From assembly GCF_009727055.1 (NCBI RefSeq), contig NW_024064356.1, positions 409,924 to 473,923 on the forward strand: a DNA stretch of 64,000 nt, in the 5' to 3' direction. The position numbers and the translations under genes are program-made. This DNA is from Benincasa hispida. Taxonomy: Eukaryota; Streptophyta; Magnoliopsida; Cucurbitales; Cucurbitaceae. The notes beneath the pieces are model-generated. The model made no database searches. It worked only from the letters and a program-made list of their open reading frames with translations, and was not told the origin of the DNA. Numbering within the stretch: the stretch's first letter is position 1; each line of letters opens with the position of its first letter. Shown piece after piece: positions 22,526 to 34,678 of the stretch.

Positions 22526-23427
22526 ATTACTCTATGTTTGAAAGGTAGTAAACCCCTTTTGGAGTTCTACATCGAAAATTTGACAAGTATCTTGTCAATA
22601 TACGACGCCTGAGACAGGGCAAGTGTTTTATTCTTTCAATCTTTAAAGATTTGAATGTCCAGAACAAACCGCGTCTCTCCCAAATATTTCATTTGTAATT
22701 GGGTTGCTAGCCAATTCTTAATTTCAATCAGTAGACCTACATTATTCCCAATGAGTAGAATATTGTCTACATACAACACTAGAAAAGCTACTGAACTGTT
22801 GATAATTCTCTTGTAAACACGAGATTCGTCAACATTTTGATCAAAGCCATAAGATTTGATTACAGTATCAAATCTTATATTCCAAGATCGAGAAGCTTTC
22901 TTCAATCCATAAATGGTGATTAAGCTTGTGAACCTTTTGCTCTTGACGTTGGGTTATGAATCCCTCAGGCTGCTCCATATAAATGGTCTCCTCAAGATTG
23001 CCATTCACAAAAGATTCATGACGTCAATTTGCCAGACCTCATAGTCATAATATGAGGCAATGGACAAGAGGATCCAAATAGACTTTAACATGGCAACAAG
23101 TGGGAAAGTCTCCTCATATTCAACTCCTTCAATTTGGGTATAACCTTTGCCACTATTCTAGCCTTGAAGGTTTATCTTCCCATCAACACCTTGTTTTCTC
23201 TTGTAGATCTATTTGAAACCTATAGGTTTAACAACATCAGGTTGATCTACAAGATCCCAAACAGAATTGAAGTATATAGGCTCTATTTCGAGATCTATAG
23301 CTTTGATCCACTCATCTTTGTCAACATCCTCCATTGCTTTATTGTAAGACAGTGGATCCTTAACATCTTTGTCAGCTACGATAGTGAAGATTTTTGTTAA
23401 ACCCATATAACGAACAGGCGGGCTCAC
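22526..23427 (-). pseudogene. pol: Reverse transcriptase region of E2 pol, catalytic Asp lost
   Basis: The N-terminal part is the frame at 23209-23427 (KAMEDVDKDEWIKAI, then PIGFK where PIGCK is usual). After several stops the central part at 22636-22905 reads KKASRSWNIRFDTVIKSYGF and LYVDNILL. The family motif is YVDD; here the second catalytic aspartate is Asn (codon 22762-22764). Stops and frameshifts are frequent between 22905 and 23200. The polymerase could not work even if the frame were open. Confidence 0.87.
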
Positions 23428-23429
23428 AA

Positions 23430-23822
23430 CCTCCCACTACATTGAGGTTCCCTCAACACTTGAGGTGGACTTGACTTACTAGATGAACCAACTTCAACAA
23501 CTTTTGTTAAGGTGTTGGGTTATTCAACAACTCTTGTTGAAGGTTTAGTAGTTTCCTTGGAAAGTTCATTCAACAAAATCTTACTGTAGGGTTTATGCTC
23601 CTTTATATGGTCCTCTTCTAAAAATATAGTGTTTATTGACAAAAAAAACTTTATTTTCTCTAAGCTCAAAGAAGTAACCACCTCTTGTTCCTTTAGGGTA
23701 GCCTACAAATAGGCACAATTTTGAACAAGGTTTCAATTTCTTAGGATTTTCCTCAAGCACATATGTTGGGTAACCCCAGATCCTAAAATGGTGTAAACTA
23801 GCTTTACACCCATTCCAAAGTT
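23430..23822 (-). pseudogene. pol: Integrase C-terminal part of E2 pol
   Basis: Near the right end the minus strand reads KLWNGCKASLHHFRIWGYP, VLEENPKKLKP and CLFVGYPKGTRG, the conserved region after the integrase core. A degraded linker runs left from it to the reverse transcriptase. The right edge is the insertion point of the family-A solo LTR. Confidence 0.8.
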
Positions 23823-25124
23823 TTTTGGGGTTGATGCCCTAAAGTCTCGTGTCCTATAGTTTGTAAATAGTATGTACGAACGCTTGTGTTGTTAATATAT
23901 GATATTTACTTCATATCTCGTATTATTGCTCAGTTACTTGTTTTATTTGCTTTACCACAAACCAATAAACATAAAATCCCTGGTTATCTGTATGTGATTC
24001 AAGCATGTATGTGATGACATACAAGTGGATCATGTCTTGATTGATAACCAAAATGGCCTGTAGTATATGGATAAAGGAGGGAAACCTTATCCTAGTAACG
24101 CTACGGACGCGGCCCGCTTTGTGGAATGTTCACAAGTGTTGTGACTTGTCACAGATGGTCTGATCCTGATCATTCGTGTTGGGGACATGCGAGTGGGGGC
24201 GTCCTATACGAAAAGTTTGTATAAGACCTGACCACGAAGAGTTAACGTCTCGTTATATAACACCGTTCATGACAGAGACTTCACTTCACTAGGATGACCA
24301 TAGGTAACATGACCTCAATCCTAAGTGAGTTGGGAACTTCTGTCATTGAGGGCGATCCTTTGATTTATATGGGTGCGAGTGGCCAGGTCGCCGATTCAAA
24401 CCTACCACTTTGGGGATTTGTCTGATTTAGGAGCTGGGAACTCAGCTACACAAGATGGAATTCACTTCTTCCTCGAGGCAGGGGTAAGTAGATAGATGGC
24501 TCCCTTAAGGGCTAATTTTGGGACTTGAACGATGTGGCGCCACACACTTTCTCTTGGCCCGAGAGGTGTTCACACATAGTTGGTCTATGTTGTATTGTTC
24601 ATTAGAGGAATCAGTGGTACTTAAGGAGTGAGATATAACTATAGGGGCATAACGGTAATTTGGCTCAACTGTACTTACGAGCATCTGTAAAGGGTCATCG
24701 TACTCATGATTGGTTATATCCGATGGACACAAAAATATATCTGTGGTAAGAAGAGTTCAGCTGTTGGTCTTTAGTGGAATGTCTAATAGTTAACGGATGA
24801 TAAATCTCGTGGCTAAAATGTTTAGTCAGTTATTCACGGACTGTTGGAGCTTCGAGCCACAGGTCCATTAGGTCCCCTGGGTAGCTTGGATAAAGTCGAG
24901 AACCAGTATTTGGGTTAATTTGAAATGTTAAAATTGACAAGAGGAAGTTCGATTATATATGATATAATTGGACAGGTTAATTATATATGATATAATTGGC
25001 AAATGTATGAGATACATTATTATGGAGAAAATTAGATATAAGTATGATTTATATCAAGTAGAGGAGAAAAAATTATAGTAGATATGTAATAGCAAACTAT
25101 AGGATAAAAATATAATATGATTAT

Positions 25125-25156
25125 ATTAATTAATTAATTAATTAATTAATTAATTA
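25125..25156. repeat. Microsatellite (TTAA)n
   Basis: About eight TTAA units in the AT-rich middle of the family-A solo LTR, next to the TATA-like block. Confidence 0.9.
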
Positions 25157-25309
25157 CATGATAATTAATTATAATATCACGTTTGGACGTGGGTTAGTGG
25201 GTAACGTCGGTTATGATAATCGATGGGTTAAAATGAAAAATATTTTCATTTTTGAGTCGTGCAATCAATAATCAGTTATTCGCCCAAAAGATTTCGTGAA
25301 AGCGCGCTG

Positions 25310-25590
25310 GTGTTTTGTAAAACGATCGCTCGAGAGCCTATACAATAGTCGCTTCTTCGCCTAAACGATCGTCTACCTTGCGCTAAACAATCGCACACTG
25401 TTTCCTACATGATCGGATAGCTTCTCTAAACGATCGTAGAGTGTGCCAATTTAATTAAACGATTGTATATGTTTTTCTAAACGATCGTTCAGTAAATACT
25501 AAACGATTGTGTAGCTCCTCCTATGCAATAAGCACTTCTGTTATGCGATAGCGTTGATTTCTCTCCCACTTGCTTATCGCCTACACGATT
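25310..25590. repeat. LTR array of GATCG near-palindromes (solo LTR 23823-25974)
   Basis: Units include CTAAACGATCGTCTACC, CTAAACGATCGTAGAG, CTAAACGATCGTTCAG and CTAAACGATTGTGTAG, spaced 20-35 bp. The array is about 385-665 bp from the LTR 3' end, followed by the block around CTCCGAGAATACC. Confidence 0.8.
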
Positions 25591-25974
25591 CGTATTTCCT
25601 CCGTACTCTACCAAATTCACCAAATCCCACCCTTTGGGTTTTCACTCCGAGAATACCCGAGGCTTATTAGTGGTTGTGTTGTCCCTTTTGCGGTCGTGAG
25701 TTCGCATTGATCGTGCTGCTGTAGTCGAAGTTCGTGCCTGACGTTGGTAGATCGCGTGGAGGGTTTCCACTGTGTTGGAGTTCTGAAGTGTGAAGATAAT
25801 CTTCAACTGGTATGGAACTCTTTCCCTTATGATTTTGTTGTTCGTAATATGCCATTAATTAGTCTTTGTTTGCATAACTGTATGTGTTGAATATATATTG
25901 TATGTATTTCGATCACGATGAGACCGGAGCGATCCGAACGCGCTCATGGAACTCATCGATATGAGATCCTTCTA

Positions 25975-26260
25975 TTCTTGTAACACTTTTGGAAGGAACA
26001 CAGTTCAAAATATAAATTGCAATCTATACTACATAGGCCCAAAACAAGTCAGGTAAGAAAGCATAACTCAATATATATCGAACCATGTCCAACAAGGTTC
26101 GATTTCTCATTTTTGATACACCATTTTGCTTAGGTGTACCAAGAGCTAAGAGTTGGGATACAATTTCATGTTCTATCAAATAGTTATAAAATGTAAGATC
26201 CAAAAACTTTCCACCTTGATTAGATCTAAATGTCTTAATCGTTTTATTTAATGCATTTTC
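25975..26260 (-). pseudogene. pol: Integrase core fragment of E2 pol, catalytic residues replaced
   Basis: The minus strand resumes the E2 integrase between the solo LTR and E3. It reads FRSNQGGKF where active copies have a catalytic Asp (SDxGGE), so Asp is Asn (codon 26219-26221). It reads QNGVSKMRNRTLLDMV where the catalytic Glu is Lys (codon 26111-26113). It continues with LPDLFWAYVVQIAIYILNC. The right edge at 26260 is one copy of the TTTTC duplication of E3. Confidence 0.88.
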
Positions 26261-28279
26261 TGTTGGATTTTATATCCTAAAACTCGTGGTTTGTAAACAA
26301 TAAACTTATTTTGTAAATCGATAAAGTTGTTATTGAATATATGAATTTCTTATTTCATTTTTAGAAATAAATCCAATAAACTAAAAGATCCATGACTATT
26401 ACATGAGTACTTAAACTTTATATAGAGACGTAGAATGGATCAGGTTCAAATAAATAGTCAAAATGTTCTATAGTATATGTATAAGGTTGGATGCCTTATT
26501 CTAATAACACTATTGGATGTAGCACACTCTGTAATTATTAGAACTTGTTGTAAAGTGCTACAAATGAAGTGATCCTAATTTGTTCATGTATTGACACGAG
26601 GAGCGGGGGCGTCCTATGCAATGAGTTTGCATAAGATCGAACCAAGAATTAAATCACTCTTATTTTATAACACTGTTTATTGTTTAAGACTAACTATTTC
26701 AAAGCGATGACCTAGGTAACTTGACCTTAATCATGAGCTAACTATGAACTCCTGTTTATACAGGATAATCCTTGCATTTGCATGGGTGAGAGTTGACTCA
26801 AGTGCGTCGGCTCAATAAGTCTCCCATTTCAGGGGTAAGATTGGATAGAAAGCTTGGGACATAGGGTGTAAAACAAAATTCACTCCTAATCGCTTTTAGG
26901 GATAATAAAGAGGTTGTTCCCTTAAGTGCTAACTCTAGATCTTAAACAAGGGGCCCCATCCTCTCATTGGCTCGAGAGGGACTCAGTTTAGTTATTGGAT
27001 CATAAATCAATTATTCATTAGAGGATCAGTTGGACTTAAGGAGCAAGATGTAATATCGAGGATAAAAGCTTCTGACTCAACTGTTATTACGAACAACCTG
27101 TGAAGGATTAACTTACCAATCATGGTTATATTGGGTGGACATAATATATCTACAGTGAGGGGAGTGCAACTACTAGACTTTAGTAGAGTGACTCGGTAGT
27201 CAACAAATGGTGGTTAATTAGGTTAAAGAGTTCAGCCAGTTAATCGCTGATCGTTGGAGCCCATGATCTGTAGGTCCATGAGGTTCCCCTACTAGCTCAT
27301 ATTAGACTAAACCTTAGAATAGTGTGATGAATGAATTTGAAGTGTTCAAATTCAGTTTTTGGAGCAAAGCGTTAAATATATACAATATATTTAACCTAAT
27401 GTTTAAGTGTGAATTAAAGATAAAGAAAGAGAAAATATGAGATATTTAAATAAGATTTAAATACCAAGATTATGAATAGGGATTCATATAAATTGGGATT
27501 AGTGTTGGATTTAATATTAAATTAAATTACTTAAATTATTTAATTAATTAGTTAATATTAATTTAATTTTAAAATTTATTATTAGAATTATTTTTTAAAT
27601 TAAAAGGAATTGATCAAAATTGCATTAGAAATCAAATTGTTGACTAGGTCAAAATTGCAATGGAAGTCAAATTGTTGACTTTTGATTTGTGAAAGTCAAA
27701 AAGTCAAATTTGTTGCCTTTGGACTTTGAGAGTTAAACTTTCACCAAGTTAGTGGAAAGATCCAACATTTACGAGTGGGAAATTCCAATTATTGAATTGC
27801 TAAATGGTGTCTTCATTTGAAGACACTTGCCCCACTAAATCTCACTTTGAGTTAGTGGATTTTTTAGTGTCAAATTCTCATCAAACTCAGAGTTGCATGT
27901 TTTCATGTAATGGTCTTTAAAAGGGAATATTTATTGAATTTAAAAAACCCTTTGCCATAGTGGAATTGGATGAGATTATGTGATAATCTCATTGCAATTT
28001 TCTCTTAAAGTCTTAACATTTTCCTCTCCAAATTAGTCACTCATCGGATCCCACCGTCCCGTTTTAAGGTCGGAGAATAGTCGAGAAGACTCTCGTGGTG
28101 GTCTACGAATCATTTGTGAGGAGATTGGAGCTAATTTGGAGGAGATTCAAAGTCTACAAAGGTTGTATTTTTTTCCCCATTTTACTTGTTTTTATTAATG
28201 CATACTTATCTTTGTAATTAACCTAATTAGAGTACTTTACATCCGGTTTTCTTCTGCTGCACATATGTTTGTTCCATCA
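26261..28279 (+). repeat. 5' LTR of E3 (family B)
   Basis: TGTTGGATTTTATATCC at the start and TTTGTTCCATCA at the end, 2019 bp, followed directly by the primer binding site. No GATCG array is present, which separates family B from family A. Confidence 0.92.
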
Positions 28280-28297
28280 ATTGGTATCAGAGTATGC
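28280..28297 (+). other. Primer binding site of E3
   Basis: Reads ATTGGTATCAGAGTATGC directly after the LTR, the tRNA-Met complementary site of plant copia elements. Confidence 0.9.
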
Positions 28298-28559
28298 TTA
28301 AAGTACTCAATTTTTTGTTAATTTATGCACGTGGTGGGTATTGATTCATGTGATGAATGCTTGTGTTCTAAAATGGATAATTTCAGTTTTGGCATCTGTT
28401 TTTCCTCTTGGGTTGTAATATTTATCATAATTGCCCAATGTTTTATGAACTTTAACGTGTCATGAAGGGTCTGTAAATTTGCTAGAGTCTTTAGAGTCGG
28501 AATTATGTTGTAATTGTTCGGTTCCGGCACAGAGGACAATATCAATTTTGAAGAAATAA

Positions 28560-28870
28560 CATCATAGACCCGGATTGAGCTTCCAGACCCGAGTGACCCG
28601 TTGAGACAGACTGACCCGCGTGCGTGACGCTGATGCGTGAAGCTGCTCAAGATCCGGCTCGTTTCTGTGTTCCGCCCGGCCGAACCCGCGCACGCGACCC
28701 GTTTCTTCAGCTCCGGCCCGTGCCCCCCGCGCTCGGCCCACTTCAGGTCTGATCCGCCCCAGTTCGTGTTGCAGCCGACCCGCGTCCATGTTCTGGAGGT
28801 CTGACCCGCGCGCCCGGTTTGGTGGATCAGCTGGCCCAGATGGCTGGACTGGTTTGACCAGTTTTGACCG
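28560..28870. other. GC-rich island in the E3 leader
   Basis: About 310 bp with many GACCCG, GACCCGCG and GGTTTGACC words, in strong contrast to the AT-rich DNA on both sides. It lies about 280-590 bp after the primer binding site. The minus-strand frame at 28562-28789 has a biased, Arg/Gly-rich composition without family features and is not accepted as a gene. Confidence 0.6.
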
Positions 28871-29697
28871 ATTTTGGGCTATTTTGCTGTTTTGAAGGCC
28901 GGTTCAAGCTTTTTTCAAGCGGTTGGGGCTAGTTCGATGTGTTTGGAGGCTGTTCGGGGCTGATTTCTGCTTATTATTGTAACAAGTATAGCTTTTAGCT
29001 AGCTTAGGATGCCAAAACCAGACAATTTTAGTGTGTTTATTTAATTATGCATTGTGAATGTATGAATTAAATAATTTATCTATTGTGTACATATTGTATG
29101 TCATATAGATTTAAAATCCCACCATAGGATAAGCATGTAGCGTGCATTGCAAGTATATTATAAGTGTTATAATGTATAGTATGCACGTGTAGGATTCCAT
29201 GGCTTTTGATATAAGTTGTTATATTAATGCATGGAATGAATGTTTATATAATTGTTATATAAAAGCATGTTATGGATACAAAGTATGTCTATTATTTTAT
29301 AACCTTTTATAAAATTGGATTAGACATTAAAATCTATAACAAAAATAAAAGCATGCTCACGTAAGTTAACCACTTGTTTTAATAGTTAAAATAGGTCAAC
29401 ATCTTGTAAAATATGGTTACAAACTCAACCGATGTATAATCCTGTCTAAGGCTAGGGCTACTTAAGTTGATAGTCTATGAAACTCCTCCTACCTGGGGAT
29501 TATGGCCAAATAATTGAGCGTTGTTAACCAAATTTATGAGCACACGTGAGCGGTGTGAGGTGTTAAAATAGTTTATCACCTAGACATCCTAGACCAAAAT
29601 CCATTTATAAGCGTTATACTTGGATAAACCACTTATACTTATGGTTGTTTAATTAGACGAATCAAACATGAGTATAAATATACCCAAACAATTAGTA

Positions 29698-29829
29698 GAA
29701 CACTTCAGTAGGAGTTTAATAACATATATGATATGTTGTTAGAACGCTTCAGTGGGAATTTAATAACGTATACGATATGTTGTTAAAACATTGCAGTGGG
29801 AGATCAATAACATATACGATATGTTGTTT
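29698..29829 (+). repeat. Tandem repeat, three units of 44 bp
   Basis: Units start at 29698, 29742 and 29786, each with CTTCAGTRGGA-like and ATATGATATGTTGTT-like parts and several differences. Confidence 0.8.
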
Positions 29830-30290
29830 TCAGCTATCACATCCCTAAGAGTTCCCATTGAAATTCATATGACTCTTCGTGTCACCCTGGGAGTGACCTC
29901 CATTCGAAAAGTGTTTGCATGAATCGAGATTAAGGTGAATAGGGGAAGTTGTTCACAGTAAAATCAAATATACAATGTTTTGGTTTTAATTCTCACGTCC
30001 CTAAAAGAGTTCACACCGTGAGGCTCATTTGATGCTTCGTGTTACCCTAGTGACCTCAATTCGAAAAGTGTTTGCATGAGTCACATATCAAGATGAATAA
30101 GGGAAAGTTTTTCATTGTAAAATCAAATATTTGATATATTGATTGCAACTCTCATGTCCCAATGAAGTTCACATCTTGGGAGTCATACAATGCTTTGTAT
30201 CACCCTGGGAGTGACCTCTATCCAGAAAGTATTTATATGGATCAAGATCAAGGTGAATGGGAAAAGTAGTTCATAGTAAGTGGGAGAAGG
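29826..30290 (+). repeat. Tandem repeat, three units of about 156-159 bp
   Basis: Units share, in order, CACRTCCC, AGAGTTCACA-like, CTTCGTGTCACCCTGGGAGTG-like (with changes), GACCTC, GAAAAGTGTTTGCATGA and AAGGTGAATAGGGGAAG. Anchors fall near 29838, 29994 and 30153. They directly follow the 44-bp repeats within the E3 leader. Confidence 0.8.
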
Positions 30291-30496
30291 ATATGTGTCA
30301 ACGTGTCCTATAGTCTCTTCCGTTGGTTTGGACCGTGAGATTCCTATGTTGCGCCTACTGGCTAGCTTTAGGCAGCCCTTGCTAGTTGTTTAATGACAGC
30401 TATCCCCTTGGAAGGTTGTAACATGGGATTCGAAACAACTCAAACTCCATAAATGGATAGGATTTCTTAGGTCGTTTCCCTACTTTGACTCTCCAA

Positions 30497-32341
30497 TTCT
30501 TATTTCGTTTTTAGAAATAAATCCAATAAATTAAAATATCCATGAATATTACATGAGTACTTGAACTTTATGTGGAGATATAAGAATGAATCAGATTCGA
30601 GTAAATAGTCAAAATGTTCTATAGTATATGAATAAGGTTGGATGTCTTATTCTGATAACACTATTGGATGTGGCCCACTCTGTAGTTGTTATAATTTGTT
30701 ATAAGGTGCTACAAATGAGGTGGTCCTAATTCGTTCATGTATTGACATGAGGAGTGGGGGCATCCTATGCAATGAGTTTGCGTAAGATCAGACGAAGAAA
30801 TAAGTCGCTCTTACTTTATAACGTTGTTTACTGTTTAAAATTGACTATTTCGCTTAGATGACCTAGGTAACTCAATCTTAATCATGAGCTAACTATGAAC
30901 TCCTGTTTATTCGGGATTATCCTTAGATTTGTATAGGTGCGGGTTAGCTCAACATGGCCGACTCAATAAGCTTCCCATTTTAGGGGTAAGACCGGGTAGA
31001 TAGTTGAGGACATAGAATGTAAGATGGAATTCACGCCTACCCATTTGAGGGATAGGAGAAAGGTTATTCTCTTAAGTGTTGAATCTGGGTCTTGAACGAG
31101 GGGCCTCACTCTCTCTTTGGCTCGAGAGGGATCCAGTTTAGTGATTGGATCACAAACAATTGTTTATTAGAGGATCGGTGGAACTTAAGGAGTAAGACGT
31201 AATTTCGGAGGTAAAACTGCATTTGACCCAGCCGTTATTACGAACAATCCATGAAGGGTCGACTTACTAATTATGGTTAAATCAAGTGGACACAAATATA
31301 TCTATAGTGAGGGAGTGCAACTATCGAGCTATAGTGGTGTGACCCGATAGTTAATAAATATTGATTAATTCGATCTAAAGAGTTTTAGCCAATTAGTATC
31401 AAATCGTTGAAGCTCATGATCTGTAGGTCCATATGGTCCCTCTACTAGATCGTAAAACATGAATACCTTGAATTAGTAAATTGAATGAATTTGTAATGAT
31501 ATCAATTTGAAGTGTTCAAATTGAATTTAGGGTTTTGAACAATTATATTAGATATAATTAAACGTTTAATTTATCGAAATTAAACGAAATTGGAAAGTTA
31601 ATAATATTTAAATATTTATTTAAAAATTAATTACATGAATATGATTCATGTTTAAAATTAAATGTGTGATTAATTTAATATTTGATATTAAATTATTATT
31701 TAATTAAATATGTTTGATTAATTAAAAATCAAATTAATTTTCAATTTCAATTCAATTTGAGAAATTGGTTTTTGAAAATTTTGGATTTAACTAATTGTGA
31801 ATTAATTAAACTAAGTTTTGATTAATTTTTGAATTAATTAAAGTTAATGGTGGAAATCTCCAACTTCCAACAAGTAAGAGGTGTTTCCAATTCAATTCAC
31901 CACCTAGTCCACTTCAACATCAACTTGTAGCTGGCATTGACAATGTTAAGATATGCTTGCATGAATAGAGTTGATAAAACTCTTCAATTTGAGAGGATTA
32001 AGGGATTGAATGACATAAAATTAGTTTTCTGTTGTGTTTTTCATCTTCTTTAAAAACCCTCCAAACTTCATCACCAATTTCACCTCAATCTTGAATCCCA
32101 CCACTCAAATTCAAGGCTGAGAATAGTAGAGAAGATCTCTTGGTGATTCACTGTAAATTTGGAGCTGAGAATACGTGAGGAGTGGCTTGGTTCGGAGAGG
32201 AATTCTTCAAAGATATGTGTGTTTTTTTTTAAAAAAAAAACCATCTTATTACCCTTTGAACATGCTTATTTTAATGTCAAAATTAAGGAATTAGAATGTT
32301 TAATGATCATGGTTTCTTCCGCTGCTTGTTTCTGTATTGCA
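30497..32341 (+). repeat. Family-B LTR, left end missing, inside E3
   Basis: It aligns by eye with the E3 LTRs from the TTTTTAGAAATAAATCCAAT block onward and ends at CTGTATTGCA near 32341. The first 90 or so bases of the LTR are absent at 30497. No target duplication can be shown. It could be a truncated solo LTR or the product of recombination with the host element. Confidence 0.75.
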
Positions 32342-32678
32342 ACAGTTTTATCTTTAGTAAAGGACAAGTTGTTGTTATAAATGAAATGTTCATTAGCAAA
32401 AGATCTATTTTTGTTCTACTTTAAAGCAACTTCTATTTTAAAACCAAGCAAGATCAAGGTCATTTCAAATATTTAGATATTTAAAACGGTTGAAAAACAA
32501 TAAGGCAACAAAATGTATTATGGTACTTATCTTTGGTAATTAAGATTATTGTCACATCACGTCTTAATGAGATTAAGAAGGTTAAAAGTGGTCATCTAAA
32601 TAAATTAGAAGACAAATCTTTTAACTCTATGTGTGTCTTATCTTGAAGATAAGATGATTAAAATTTTAAGAACCAAAG
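32342..32678 (+). other. E3 interior, unrecognised
   Basis: AT-rich sequence between the two inserted LTRs. By position it should be gag or early pol of E3, but no motif can be read in any frame. It ends with the CAAAG target duplication. Confidence 0.5.
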
Positions 32679-34673
32679 TATTGGGGGTTGATGTCCTAAT
32701 CTCGTAGGGTCCTATAGTTTGTAAGCATTTATATGTACAAACATTTGGTGATTTATAATATGAGATATTTTAGTTTCATTAACCACAAACCAATAAACAA
32801 AGATCCCTGGTTATCATTGTAACTTAAGCATGTATGTTGAGATATACACGTAGATTGTGCTTTAAGTGATAACCTAAATGGTATGTAGTATATGGATAAA
32901 GGAGGGAAACCTTATCCTGCTGACACTACGAGTATGACCCGCTTTGTAGGTGTTACAAGTGTTGTAAAGTACTACAAATGGTCTGATTCTGATCATTCGT
33001 ATATTAGACATATGTGCAGGGATGTTTTATACAAAGGAGTTTGTATAAGACCGGAGCACGAAATGTTTAGTCTCGTTATATAACGTCGTTCATGATGGAG
33101 ACTTTCATTTCACTAGGATGACCATAGGTAGCATGATCTTAATCCTGAGTGAGTTGTGAAGTCCTGCCTATGAGGGCGATCATTTGATTTGCATGGGTGC
33201 GAGTGGTCAGATCGCCGACTCAAACCTACCACTTTGGGGATTCATCTAATTGGGGAGTTGGGAACTCAACTACACAAGATGGAATTCACTCTTTCCCCAA
33301 AGCAAGGGTAAGTAGATAAATTGCTTCTTTAAGGACTGATTTCGGGGCTTGAACAATGTGACGCTACACCTTCTCTTGGCCCGAGAAGGGTTTACTCATA
33401 GTGAGACTATGATGTATTGTTCATTAGAGGAATTGGTGGCACTTAAGGAATTAGATGTAACTACAGGGGCAAAAGATAAATTAGCCCAGTTGTGCTTACA
33501 AGTGATTTGTGAAGGGTCATCGTACTGTTGATTGGTTATATCCAATGGACACAAAAATATATATGTAGTGCGAATAGTGTAGCTGTCAGTCTTTAGTGGA
33601 GTGCCCGACAATTAACGAATGGTGGATATCATGATAGAGTTTAGTCAGTTATTCACGTACGGTTGGAGCTTCAAGCTATAGGGCCATAAGGTCCCTTTGG
33701 TAGTTCAATGGATTCAAATTGAGAATCAATTTTTGGGTTAGTTTGAAGTGTTCAAATTAACAAGAGGGAATTTAATTATATATGATATAATTAAATTCAT
33801 TCAATTATATATGATATAACTGATTTGATGTATTTGATACATTATTTGAATGAAGGAATTAATATAAATATGATTTATATTAAATGCCACAAAGGAAAAA
33901 AAGAACTACAGTTTAAATATTACATGAGATGTGATATTAAAACTATAGGTTATAAATATAATATGATAAATTAGTTATTATATTTATTTATAACAAATTA
34001 ATTATGAGATGATTATTTTTCGGTTTTTTCTCCTTATAACCGAATTAGTGGGAAGTTATAATCAGTTTTTGATAACTGATGGATAAAATGAAAATCGTTT
34101 TCATTTTTCCATAATAAATCGCGCATAAAAAAAAGAGTTACACGATAACTTTTGAGAGAGTAAACGATCAAGGAACGAGTAACCTATATGATAGCTACTC
34201 GCTGCTAAACGATCGAGTACCCAAGTCTAAACGATAGACTTTTGTTTTCTCCCACTTACTCGATCGTCTAGTTTCTCATTCCTTTACCAAATCCATACAG
34301 AGCCCACACCTCCTGGATTCTCATACCGAGAATACCAAGGTAGCCTCGTGGAAATGTCGAGTTTGCAATTGAGGGTCGAGCATCGAGTTTAACTCGATTG
34401 TGATCGAGGATCTTACAGTTCGTGTTGTTCACTGGTTTGCTTGCGTTGCATTCGTGTTGTTGGATGCTTTGCTGATTGATCAAGGGATACGTGAAGAAAA
34501 GGTTCTTTAAAGGTATCGTCTATTCGATCTCTTGATTTTCCTTTATAAGCATGCTGTAATTTAGATTTGATGCATAACTGTTGCTGTATGATTGTAAATG
34601 TCAAGTTTTTTCACAATGAGATTTGGAACAATCTGCTTGTGCTTATTGGTTCTCTATGTTTAAAGTTCCTTCA
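32679..34673 (+). repeat. Family-A solo LTR inside E3, TSD CAAAG
   Basis: From TATTGGGGGTTGATGTCC (one base off the usual TG start) to GTTCCTTCA at 34673, 1995 bp. Perfect duplications CAAAG lie at 32674-32678 and 34674-34678. It carries the TATA-like block near 33950 and a GATCG array at 34130-34275. Frames at 32892-33083, 33349-33611 and 34268-34604 are in the LTR and not genes. It is the third nesting level: E2, then E3, then this LTR. Confidence 0.9.
34130..34275. repeat. LTR array of GATCG near-palindromes (solo LTR 32679-34673)
   Basis: A short and decayed version with units GTAAACGATCAAGG, CTAAACGATCGAGTA, CTAAACGATAGAC and CTCGATCGTCTAG. It is followed by the conserved block with TCATACCGAGAATACC. 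Confidence 0.7.
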
Positions 34674-34678
34674 CAAAG

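Larger units (their letters stand above)
23823..25974 (+). repeat. Family-A solo LTR inside the E2 integrase
   Basis: Plus-oriented copy of the family-A LTR, from TTTTGGGGTTGATGCCC (normally TGTTGGGG) to GATCCTTCT near 25973. It carries the GATCG array at 25310-25590 and the TATA-like block at 25101-25118. On both sides the E2 integrase continues in order (SKSVTR on the right, KLWNG on the left). The ends have mutated or lost bases, so a 5-bp duplication cannot be recognised. The frame at 24505-24732 is in the LTR and not a gene. Confidence 0.85.
28298..30496 (+). mobile_element. Leader of E3 with GC-rich island and tandem repeats
   Basis: Non-coding region after the primer binding site. It contains a GC-rich island at 28560-28870 with repeated GACCCG words, then AT-rich sequence, then two sets of tandem repeats (29698-29829 and about 29826-30290). 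The frames at 28318-28789 on the minus strand are by-products of the GC-rich composition. It stops where a truncated family-B LTR begins at 30497. Confidence 0.65.

Noticed and set aside
23823..25974. 5-bp target duplication for this solo LTR
   Set aside because: Flanks AAGTT and ATTCT do not match; both LTR ends carry mutations, so no duplication is claimed.
28562..28789. Arg/Gly-rich minus-strand frame in the GC-rich island
   Set aside because: Composition follows from GACCCG repeats, and it lies in a retrotransposon leader.
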